DNA of 9,897 bases, from NCBI GenBank assembly GCA_003225515.1, contig QIAK01000191.1, positions 1 through 9,897 of the forward strand. The letters are read 5' to 3'. The position numbers and the translations under genes were made by a program. The notes under the pieces were generated by a model, which saw only the letters and a program-made list of their open reading frames with translations, was not told the origin of the DNA and did not search any database. Positions 1 through 6,332 of the stretch are shown here, piece after piece (the stretch's first letter is position 1; every line of letters begins with the position of its first letter). This DNA is from Acidobacteriota bacterium. GTDB taxonomy: Bacteria > Acidobacteriota > Terriglobia > Terriglobales > Acidobacteriaceae.

Positions 1-587
1 TAAATGTCGGCTTCCTCTCGACCCAGCGCCCGGGATTGGTACCGTGTACACCCGCCGGGGTCCTGGAAATTCTGAAGCGCAGCAACATCCCGACCGCCGG
101 ACGCGAGGCCGTAGTAGTGGGACGGAGCGACATTGTCGGGAAGCCTGCCGCCATGCTCCTGCTCAACGCCAACGCGACGGTGACCGTTTGTCATTCGAAA
201 ACGCATAACCTGCCGGAAGTGTGCCGGCGCGCGGACATACTTGTGGCTGCTATCGGCAGGGCGGGGATGATCACGCGCGACTTCGTGAAACCGGGTGCAA
301 CGGTGATCGACGTGGGTATGAACACCGTGACTGATTCGGCAGAGTTCCAACGTTTCTTCGCCGGAAATGCCAAGCGGGAAGAGAACTTCCGCAAAAAGGG
401 ATCGACATTGATTGGCGATGTCCACCCAGAGGTGGCTGAGATCGCTGGGGCGCTGACGCCGGTCCCCGGAGGCGTAGGACCGCTGACCATCGCGATGTTG
501 ATGTTCAACACGGTCAAGGCGGCAAAGATGAGAAGGCAGGGGACGGGGGCCAGTGGCCAGGGGCGATCTATTCTGGTTCACCATTAA
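1..587 (+). CDS. folD: FolD bifunctional methylenetetrahydrofolate dehydrogenase/cyclohydrolase, 3' part
   Basis: Cytoplasmic enzyme that interconverts 5,10-methylene-, 5,10-methenyl- and 10-formyl-tetrahydrofolate with NADP. The gene enters from the left edge; the reading frame is open from base 3, so the true start and the catalytic lysine region lie outside. What remains is about 194 codons of a protein usually near 290. Visible are the PCTP motif (42-53), the dinucleotide-binding motif GRSDIVGKP (120-146) and the family signature PGGVGPLT (465-488). Between IDVGMN and GDV there is an insert of roughly 25-30 residues (about 324-413) that the short E. coli-type enzyme lacks; from memory, related acidobacterial proteins have a similar insert. 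The tail ends in a low-complexity stretch containing GGCCAGTGGCC. coaE follows 23 bases after the stop, so the two genes are probably co-transcribed. Confidence 0.96.
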   Translation, partial: NVGFLSTQRPGLVPCTPAGVLEILKRSNIPTAGREAVVVGRSDIVGKPAAMLLLNANATVTVCHSKTHNLPEVCRRADILVAAIGRAGMITRDFVKPGATVIDVGMNTVTDSAEFQRFFAGNAKREENFRKKGSTLIGDVHPEVAEIAGALTPVPGGVGPLTIAMLMFNTVKAAKMRRQGTGASGQGRSILVHH

Positions 588-610
588 ACTCGGGCAATCC
601 ACACAAACCT

Positions 611-1258
611 ATGCTTAAAGTTGGACTCACCGGAGGCATTGCCGCCGGCAAGTCGGTTGTGGGTGAGATGTTTGTCGCGCTGGGAGCACGTCTGGTGCAG
701 GCGGACCGGATTGCGCATTCGCTGATGCAGCCCGGAGAAGCGGTTTATAACGAAGTGGTGCGCCATTTCGGCCGCGGGATTCTCGACCCTGATGGCAGCG
801 TCAATCGCGCGAAACTTGCCGAGGCTGCATTTGGGTCGGGAACTGATGCCGAAGGTAGACGGGTGTCGCGTATCGAAGAACTCAACCGCATCGTGCATCC
901 CGTGGTGATTCGCAGCCAAGATTCGTGGATGGAGGAGATGGGTCGGCAGGACCCGCACACCGTGGCGATCGTAGAAGCGGCTCTGATTCTCGAAGCAGGC
1001 GCACGCGACCGTTTCGATCGCTTGATCGTGGTGACTTGCGGAGCCGAGCAGCGTGTTGCTCGCTTTGCCATGCGCCAGAAGATAGATGTTGAGACTGCCC
1101 GAAAAGAAGTCGTGCGCCGCATGGCCGCGCAACTCCCCGATGGCGAGAAGATTAAGGCGGCGAATTACGTGATCGACAACTCCGGTTCACTGGAGAAGAC
1201 CCGCGAGCAGGTTGGCCACGTGTGGGAAAAACTTCGGTCGGAAGCCGAAAAGTCGTGA
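611..1258 (+). CDS. coaE: Dephospho-CoA kinase
   Basis: Phosphorylates the 3' hydroxyl of the ribose of dephospho-CoA with ATP, the last step of coenzyme A synthesis in the cytoplasm. The 215-residue length fits the family (about 200). A Walker A loop GGIAAGKS is at residues 8-15. The motif usually written DAD in the substrate site reads QAD here (residues 30-32), so the second aspartate is kept and the first is replaced. Other family-like segments are the LNRIVHP stretch (about 90-96), the RQKID lid region and the C-terminal ADYVIDN-like segment (AANYVIDNSG). The ATG at 611 is chosen because the P-loop begins right after it, as in the family. No clear Shine-Dalgarno sequence precedes it, which fits translation as the second gene after folD. 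Confidence 0.96.
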   Translation: MLKVGLTGGIAAGKSVVGEMFVALGARLVQADRIAHSLMQPGEAVYNEVVRHFGRGILDPDGSVNRAKLAEAAFGSGTDAEGRRVSRIEELNRIVHPVVIRSQDSWMEEMGRQDPHTVAIVEAALILEAGARDRFDRLIVVTCGAEQRVARFAMRQKIDVETARKEVVRRMAAQLPDGEKIKAANYVIDNSGSLEKTREQVGHVWEKLRSEAEKS

Positions 1259-1405
1259 AGCGGGTCCTTGGTATCGGCCGTTAGGGGGGATCCAAATGCG
1301 AGACCCCGTCTTCAGCCTCACCATTTGTTTAAAATGACATGGAGGGACCTTTCTACCTCCCGGCATCGTATTTACTTAGGATGCTTTGAATTGGATGGTT
1401 TTGAT

Positions 1406-2557
1406 ATGAAACTTATTCGGCCTCTCATTTTGGCGCTGGCCCTGGCCGGCTGCTTCTTTTACTTCACGACATGGCGTTCTAACTCGCAGGCGGGCGGAGT
1501 GCGTCCTTCAACCTGGCTGAGCCATCCTGGTCGGGTGGAGATTACTGAGGCTGCGCCCGGCGAAACGCTCGATGGGGAAGAGCAAAACAACATTTCTGTC
1601 TACAAGAAAAATATTCCGTCGGTAGTAAATGTAACGTCGCGAGCCATGGCGTACGACTTTTTCTACGGCATGGTGCCGCAGGAAGGGCAAGGCTCAGGAT
1701 TTGTGATCGACAAGGAAGGGCACATCCTCACCAACTACCACGTGATTGCTGAAGCCCGGCAGGTGGAAGTCACCATGCACAATCGTAAAAAGTACAAGGC
1801 GACGGTGGTGGGCACCGATCCTCCGCACGATCTGGCGGTAATCCAGATCAAGGCGCCTGCCCTGGTACCGGCGGTGCTCGGCGATTCGCGCAACTTGCAG
1901 GTCGGACAAAAGGTGTATGCCATTGGAAATCCTTTTGGTCTGGCAGGAACCATGACGCGCGGTATCGTGAGTTCTATTCGTCCGGTGCGCGAACCAAATG
2001 GCGCGTGGATTGATGAGGCGATTCAGACGGACGCAGCCATCAACCCGGGAAATTCAGGTGGGCCCATGATGAACTGGCATGGTGAAGTCATCGGCATCAA
2101 CACCATGATTCTTTCCAACGCGAACCAGAGTGCCGGCATCGGCTTTGCGATTCCAATTAATACCGCGAAGGCGGTACTGAATGATCTGATGACGCTGGGT
2201 CGAGTGCGGCGTCCGGCGCTGGGCGTTCGCACGATTCCGATCAGCCCCGAATTGGCCTCAGAGATCGGCCTGCCTGTCGATTACGGATTGTTGATTATCC
2301 AAGTCACTCCCGGCGGATCAGCCGATCAGGCAGGGCTTCGCGCCGGCACGGAACGGGCATACCTGGGGAATACTCCCATCATGCTGGGTGGAGATTTGAT
2401 TGTGGCCATCGACGGTGAAAAGGTACAGGATGAAGATGACCTGGCGCAGATGATGAACAATCATCGGGCGGGCGACACGATTAAGATGACCATCTATCGC
2501 AACAAGAAAAGGATGGATGTGACGGTGTCGCTGGGCGAGGCGCGACAGCAAGTGTGA
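1406..2557 (+). CDS. HtrA/Deg-type trypsin-like serine protease with one PDZ domain
   Basis: Envelope quality-control protease of the S1C family. With the start at ATG 1406 the protein has 383 residues. The catalytic triad is visible: H112 in TNYHVI, D142 in HDLAVI and S217 in GNSGGP. A PDZ domain follows at about 270-375, with the carboxylate-binding-loop candidate near RPALGV and a GGDLIVAIDG strand. The N-terminus MKLIRPLILALALAGC has a positive start, a short hydrophobic core and a lipobox-like LAGC at residues 13-16, so it may be a lipoprotein; the hydrophobic FFYF that follows also allows an uncleaved membrane anchor. The frame stays open upstream to a TTG at 1268 and has an ATG at 1334, but ATG 1406 puts the signal at the very N-terminus. 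The 147 bases after coaE show no convincing promoter or strong ribosome site. It converges on the next gene with a 63-base gap. Confidence 0.95.
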   Translation: MKLIRPLILALALAGCFFYFTTWRSNSQAGGVRPSTWLSHPGRVEITEAAPGETLDGEEQNNISVYKKNIPSVVNVTSRAMAYDFFYGMVPQEGQGSGFVIDKEGHILTNYHVIAEARQVEVTMHNRKKYKATVVGTDPPHDLAVIQIKAPALVPAVLGDSRNLQVGQKVYAIGNPFGLAGTMTRGIVSSIRPVREPNGAWIDEAIQTDAAINPGNSGGPMMNWHGEVIGINTMILSNANQSAGIGFAIPINTAKAVLNDLMTLGRVRRPALGVRTIPISPELASEIGLPVDYGLLIIQVTPGGSADQAGLRAGTERAYLGNTPIMLGGDLIVAIDGEKVQDEDDLAQMMNNHRAGDTIKMTIYRNKKRMDVTVSLGEARQQV

Positions 2558-2620
2558 GAATAGCAGCTCTCATTTCCAGTCGTAAGCTCTCAGCCGACAG
2601 CTCTGAGCATTTTCGATCGG
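2558..2620. repeat. Short direct repeats at a convergent gene junction, possible weak terminator
   Basis: The 63 bases between the two convergent stop codons hold three near copies of AGCTCTCA, at 2565-2572, 2585-2592 and 2599-2606; the last has one change. CTCAG at 2589-2593 can pair with CTGAG at 2603-2607 across a 9-base loop, followed by C-A-TTTT on the + strand. The 5-pair stem is weak, so a terminator role is only a suggestion. Confidence 0.4.
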
Positions 2621-4648
2621 CTACTCTGCGGGCTGAATTCCTACTGCCGCGTACAATTCAGCGCTGTTGTAGAGCGTGCCCTCTTTCATTACCAGGCGGC
2701 AGCGGCGAATGTCGCTGATGTGCTCGGCTGGATTCCCCTCCACCAATAAGAAATCTGCGCGCTTGCCTTGAGCAATCGAACCTAGTTCCTTGTCCTGCTT
2801 CAAAAGCCGCGCCGCGTTGAAGGTCGCAATTTGCAGCGACTTTGCGGCCGGAATACCCGCTCGGACTTCCAGTTCCAACTCACGATGCAGCATGATTCCG
2901 GCAATAGCATCCGTGCCGGCGAGGATGGGAATACCGGCATCGTACATGCGCTTGGTCATCGCCAGCATGGCGCGATAGGAATCCTTGTAAAGCTGGTCGT
3001 TCGCGGCAGTGACGGGCAGCCCTCCACTGTAAGCGCCGCGTTGGACTTGGGCAGGAAGCCGCTTGAGCACCGGTGCGAGATCAGGAGAAACCTGGCCGGG
3101 ACGTCCGGTGAACATGCCTTCAAACGTGGCGAGGGTCACATCGACGGTGGTGTGGTGGGCGAGCAGAAGGGCAATGAAATCGTTCACCCGCTTCGATTGC
3201 AGATCGAGCTTGGCGGCATTGTCACCGACCGCGGTGAAGCGCTCGGGCGTGCGCGTGTCCTTGACTTGCGAGGCAAAAAAATTCAGGAAGATGAAGTTGA
3301 TGTGCTGAATTTCATCCGCGCCATCTTCAACAAATTGCGTCGCGGTGATGCCGTTGGGAATGTGTCCGCTGACGCGCAGTCCGCGCGAGTGCGCAACCTT
3401 AACGATGCCGGGAACGAACTCGGGTTTGAGTGAACTGTAGACCTTGATCTGTACGTAGCCGAGATCAGCGTAGCGGTTGACGGCGGCTTCGGCTTCTGCC
3501 TCGGTGTCGGCATACAGGCCGGTAGGCGCCTGAAACGGACCATGGCCATCAATGAATCCAGACTTCCACACGCGCGGACCAATGGCCGTGCCGTTCTGCC
3601 ATTGATCTTGCAGGCTGCGGAGTTGATCGATGTCGTTCCCCATATCTCGGACCGTGGCCACACCGCTGGCGATGTTCAGAATGCCGTCCAGCGCTTGCGC
3701 GTGAGCGTGCATATCAAAAAGGCCTGGAAGAATTGTCTTGCCTCTTCCATCGATCCGGTCCGCGTCCTCGGGTAGTTGAATTGAACCTGCAGGGCCGACT
3801 GCCGCGAAGCGGTCTCCGGTGACGATTACCGTCTGATCTTCCCGCATTGCGCCTTGCTCGGAATCGAACAGGCGTACGTGCTCGATGGCGACGGAATGCG
3901 TAGGATGCTTCGCCAGTTCTTTCGCCAGGCGGGCATAACGTTGGTCGCGCATTTTAATGTCAATGGCATAGAGCTGGTCGTTGGTCTTCTCCCATCCTTC
4001 ACGAAGAAACGCGAACCATGTTCCCGGGATCGCGAACATGCGCCGTTCGTCATCCAGCCACATTGTCTGCGGCTCGAAGGAGAGTCCGGTAATGGCGTAG
4101 TCGGTGACGTGCAGCGTCTCGCCGTGATCATTGAGGGTGACGTCGGTCAGGCGTTCGAGGCGCGCTTCGCCCGCGGGAAACAGTCGGACGGGTGCTCCTT
4201 TTGCGTTCTGGAGGGCTGTGACGAGAAATGCCTGCTCGGCCGCTGCGCCGTTGTTGCTGACATAAAACGCCCCCGCCGGAGCCTCACCTTTTTCGGCAGT
4301 ACTCCTCCAGTGAGCGGTGCCGTCCTTGATCTCGAAGTGTTCATCGACGGGAGCTTTCAAGTAATCGTTGCCGGTTTCATCGACGCGAAGCGGGAATCCG
4401 TTGGAGTCGAACTGATAATTGGCGGAAATTTTGGGTCCGCGGCCGCGATCATTAAATTCGAAAGTGCATTCGACGCGGCCGTCGGGAAAATAGGTGTCGA
4501 TCTCGCTTCCCGCAACCCGGTTGTTGGAAGTGATTGTGTAGCGCAGGGCCTGTGGTTCGGCGGCGGCAAGCCCGGTTGTTTGGCAGGCGCACACGGCGAC
4601 AGCGAGCAAAGCGAGACGGAGGGTGAACATAAGGTGGTATTGTGCCAT
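2621..4648 (-). CDS. Exported amidohydrolase (imidazolonepropionase/prolidase-like) with an extra N-terminal domain
   Basis: Metal-dependent hydrolase of the amidohydrolase superfamily, probably outside the cytoplasm; substrate unknown, with amide or dipeptide bonds plausible from related proteins. Of 675 residues, the first 30 form a signal peptide ending in LAAA before E31. Residues about 31-250 are a separate beta-rich-looking domain with FNDRGRGP and GNDYLKAPVDEHFEI. The catalytic barrel starts near 255. Metal-site candidates are H314 and H316 (DMHAHA), K402 (IKVYSS, possible carboxylated lysine), H429 (SGHIP), H449 (QHIN) and D580 (AGTDA). The C-terminus has the usual GSIAQGKRADFLLVEGNP segment (about 623-640). 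An in-frame ATG at residue 7 (4628-4630) gives a more typical signal peptide and may be the real start; neither ATG has a clear ribosome site, and an inverted repeat (4651-4662) sits next to the first. It is transcribed divergently from the acetyltransferase gene. Confidence 0.93.
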   Translation of the reverse strand: MAQYHLMFTLRLALLAVAVCACQTTGLAAAEPQALRYTITSNNRVAGSEIDTYFPDGRVECTFEFNDRGRGPKISANYQFDSNGFPLRVDETGNDYLKAPVDEHFEIKDGTAHWRSTAEKGEAPAGAFYVSNNGAAAEQAFLVTALQNAKGAPVRLFPAGEARLERLTDVTLNDHGETLHVTDYAITGLSFEPQTMWLDDERRMFAIPGTWFAFLREGWEKTNDQLYAIDIKMRDQRYARLAKELAKHPTHSVAIEHVRLFDSEQGAMREDQTVIVTGDRFAAVGPAGSIQLPEDADRIDGRGKTILPGLFDMHAHAQALDGILNIASGVATVRDMGNDIDQLRSLQDQWQNGTAIGPRVWKSGFIDGHGPFQAPTGLYADTEAEAEAAVNRYADLGYVQIKVYSSLKPEFVPGIVKVAHSRGLRVSGHIPNGITATQFVEDGADEIQHINFIFLNFFASQVKDTRTPERFTAVGDNAAKLDLQSKRVNDFIALLLAHHTTVDVTLATFEGMFTGRPGQVSPDLAPVLKRLPAQVQRGAYSGGLPVTAANDQLYKDSYRAMLAMTKRMYDAGIPILAGTDAIAGIMLHRELELEVRAGIPAAKSLQIATFNAARLLKQDKELGSIAQGKRADFLLVEGNPAEHISDIRRCRLVMKEGTLYNSAELYAAVGIQPAE

Positions 4649-4712
4649 CGGCGGCTTGCCGCGGGGAACAGTTTATTTACGTGGAGTTAAAACAGGTGGC
4701 GAACTAATTCGC

Positions 4713-4739
4713 TTGAAGCAATTTTAGGGAACGTTTAAT
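4713..4739 (+). promoter_or_regulatory. Possible promoter for the acetyltransferase gene
   Basis: TTGAAG at 4713-4718 resembles a -35 box (4 of 6) and TTTAAT at 4734-4739 resembles a -10 box (5 of 6). The 15-base spacer is shorter than the usual 16-18, so this is weak. It would leave a leader of about 120 bases containing the hairpin at 4799-4818. Confidence 0.22.
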
Positions 4740-4852
4740 CTGTCGTCCTGCCTATGACTGCCGTCCTTTAATTCCGCGGGTTGCATTTGAGCTAGATGGG
4801 CGCGGAGGTGTGCGCGCCGAACTCCTGCCGTTTCAACCAGCTGTTTTCAACC

Positions 4853-4860
4853 GGAAAGGA
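4853..4860 (+). promoter_or_regulatory. Ribosome binding site deciding the start at 4869
   Basis: GGAAAGGA ends 8 bases before the ATG at 4869, a normal spacing, and supports that start. Confidence 0.6.
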
Positions 4861-4868
4861 TTTCTCCC

Positions 4869-5684
4869 ATGCAATTCGTGGATAAGGCACTTGCTCGCCG
4901 TTTTGAATCGGCAGAGGAGATGCCTCAAGTGTTGTACGCGCGGATGTTTCAGAAGACGCGACCCGATATGGACGCGGCGGAAGAAGAGATTTGTGGCGGG
5001 CACATGGTTTTCGCAGGCTTGGGTTCGCCCATCGGCCGTGCAACGGGAATGGGGCTCGATCGTCCATGCACGGCTGAGGATCTGAAACGTGTGGAAGCGT
5101 TTTATCGGGTGCACCATGCTCCTTCGCAGGTAGATTTGTGTCCTTTGCACGAGCCTTCAGTATTCGAGATGTTCAAAGAGCAGGGGTATGCAATCGCAGA
5201 GCTGAATAATGTTTTGTATCGCAAACTGGATGCAGAAGAAATTTTTCCTCCGGCTCCAGCGGGATGCGAAATTCGCCGGAGCCTGAGCACGGAAGCCGCC
5301 ACGGCGGGAGCGATCGTGGAGAGTGCGTTCTTTCCCGATGGCGCGCCCGAGGCGTATCGCGGCCTGATTGCGCCGTTCTACCAGATGGAGCGGGCTCTGG
5401 CGTTCGTAGCCAGTGTGGAGGGAAAGCTGGTGAGTTGTGGAACGGGATTAGTCATCCCCGAGCACAGAGTATTTGCCCTCTGCGGTGCCGGGACTCTGAC
5501 CGAATATCGCGGCCGAGGCTTGCAGACTGCGCTGCTGCGCGCACGCATGGCGGCGGCGCTCGAGGCCGGATGCGAGTACGCCGTGGTGGTTACACAAGGC
5601 GGGTCTGCTTCGCAGCGCAATGTCGAGCGATTGGGGTTTCGTGTGGCCTACAGCAAAGTTACTGTGATCAAGCAACTGGGGTGA
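4869..5684 (+). CDS. GNAT-family N-acetyltransferase, probably with two tandem GNAT folds
   Basis: Predicted cytoplasmic acyl-CoA-dependent acetyltransferase of 271 residues; the acceptor cannot be read from sequence. The C-terminal half (about 133-270) is a recognisable GNAT domain: acidic/hydrophobic strands, then AGTLTEYRGRGLQTALL with the acetyl-CoA pyrophosphate loop at R214-G217 and the helix after it, then the late GNAT segment ASQRNVERLGFRVAY (about 247-261). The N-terminal half (about 1-120) looks like a degenerate second copy: it ends in a GNAT-like MFKEQGYAIAELNNVLYRKL strand pair but lacks the glycine-rich loop. Tandem GNAT proteins with one inactive half are known. No membrane segment or signal is seen. 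It may be the first gene of a + strand run, with 94 bases before the next gene. Confidence 0.9.
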   Translation: MQFVDKALARRFESAEEMPQVLYARMFQKTRPDMDAAEEEICGGHMVFAGLGSPIGRATGMGLDRPCTAEDLKRVEAFYRVHHAPSQVDLCPLHEPSVFEMFKEQGYAIAELNNVLYRKLDAEEIFPPAPAGCEIRRSLSTEAATAGAIVESAFFPDGAPEAYRGLIAPFYQMERALAFVASVEGKLVSCGTGLVIPEHRVFALCGAGTLTEYRGRGLQTALLRARMAAALEAGCEYAVVVTQGGSASQRNVERLGFRVAYSKVTVIKQLG

Positions 5685-5767
5685 GGAAGGGTGATGCTGT
5701 TTCACTCGGGCGTTTTGACAACTGGCTCGTTCCCGCGCGTCCGGGAGTCATGTTATCTTTTCTTCTT

Positions 5768-5772
5768 GGGAG
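5768..5772 (+). promoter_or_regulatory. Ribosome binding site for the STAS-like gene
   Basis: GGGAG lies 6 bases before the ATG at 5779 and supports that start. A TG-N-TATCTT sequence at 5751-5759 just upstream could be an extended -10 box, but no -35 box fits it. Confidence 0.55.
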
Positions 5773-5778
5773 TAGGGC

Positions 5779-6180
5779 ATGCCTGTGACCTACCAGATCG
5801 ATACTGCAACAAGGCGAATTCACACTGTCTGCAGCCGTCCCTTAAAGTTTGCGGAGGTGGTCGATCACTTCCGAGCGCTGAAAGAAGACCCGGCCTGCAC
5901 GGGTCAGTTGGACGTTCTGTTGGATGTCAGCGATGCCGATCCTTTGCCCGAAAGCAGACAACTTGAGGCGATCAATACAGAACTGAATGCTGTTCGCGCC
6001 AAAGTTGAATTCGGATTGTGCGCCATCATTGCCACGCGCGACGCGATGTTTGGGATGATGCGGATGTTTGAGGTTCCTGCCAGCCACTATTTCTATTTTC
6101 GAGCCACACGAGTGTTCCGCAACGCTGCTGAGGCGAAGGCCTGGCTAGCTTCGAAGCCTGCGACCGGGGATCCGGCTTAG
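5779..6180 (+). CDS. Small STAS/SpoIIAA-like protein of unknown function
   Basis: A 133-residue cytoplasmic protein. Its pattern fits the small SpoIIAA-like (STAS/SEC14-type) alpha/beta family: an N-terminal strand pair (YQIDTATRRIHTV, 5-17), a helix starting FAEVVDHFRAL (24-34), a central hydrophobic strand ending in aspartate (LDVLLDVSDADP, 44-55), a helix to about 74, a second strand FGLCAIIATRD (78-88), a helix AMFGMMRMFE and the typical ending VFRNAAEAKAWL (112-123). Proteins of this class are usually annotated as hypothetical; a role in protein interaction or lipid binding is only inferred. There is no serine typical of phosphorylated anti-sigma antagonists at an obvious position, so a partner-switch role should not be assumed. 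No kinase or sigma-factor gene lies nearby. Confidence 0.85.
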   Translation: MPVTYQIDTATRRIHTVCSRPLKFAEVVDHFRALKEDPACTGQLDVLLDVSDADPLPESRQLEAINTELNAVRAKVEFGLCAIIATRDAMFGMMRMFEVPASHYFYFRATRVFRNAAEAKAWLASKPATGDPA

Positions 6181-6265
6181 TGATCCATGATAGTGATGCA
6201 GCTTGCAGGATTTCGTATTGAAGCATGCCGTGCCGACCTGCACGATTGCCGATCCTCGCCCCGAT

Positions 6266-6295
6266 TTGACTCTCCTTACCACGGTCGGCTAGCCT
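6266..6295 (+). promoter_or_regulatory. Possible promoter for the gamma-glutamyltransferase gene
   Basis: TTGACT at 6266-6271 is a good -35 match (5 of 6); TAGCCT at 6290-6295 is a poor -10 match (3 of 6) after an 18-base spacer. It lies in the 152-base gap 6181-6332, in which no gene is credible. Confidence 0.25.
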
Positions 6296-6309
6296 CAGAG
6301 TTCACCCTG

Positions 6310-6322
6310 GGGCTGCGAGCCC
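6310..6322 (+). promoter_or_regulatory. Small hairpin just upstream of the gamma-glutamyltransferase start
   Basis: GGGCT-GCG-AGCCC forms a perfect 5-pair stem ending 10 bases before the ATG at 6333. No Shine-Dalgarno sequence is visible there, so this stem lies where ribosomes would normally load. A regulatory role is speculative. Confidence 0.35.
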
Positions 6323-6332
6323 GCGCAACCGA

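Larger units (their letters stand above)
4649..4868. promoter_or_regulatory. Divergent intergenic control region
   Basis: These 220 bases lie between two divergent start codons and should hold promoters for both genes. Visible elements are an inverted repeat GCGGC-TT-GCCGC at 4651-4662 next to the amidohydrolase start, an A+T-rich patch at about 4670-4745, a GC-rich stem GGCGCG/CGCGCC with an 8-base loop at 4799-4818, and two direct copies of TTTCAACC at 4831-4838 and 4845-4852 just before the ribosome site. No RNA class is recognised in it. Confidence 0.6.

Noticed and set aside
1268..1405. A longer N-terminus for the protease from TTG 1268 or ATG 1334
   Set aside because: It would bury the signal or anchor sequence 25-46 residues inside a charged, non-family extension; ATG 1406 puts the signal first.
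2831..3433. Open + strand frame opposite the amidohydrolase gene, and a second one at 3854-4690
   Set aside because: Both lie wholly or almost wholly inside a clear gene on the other strand and show no family motif; such frames are expected from its codon bias.
5715..5720. Perfect TTGACA -35 box upstream of the STAS-like gene
   Set aside because: No -10-like sequence lies 16-18 bases downstream; the nearest candidate is over 30 bases away.
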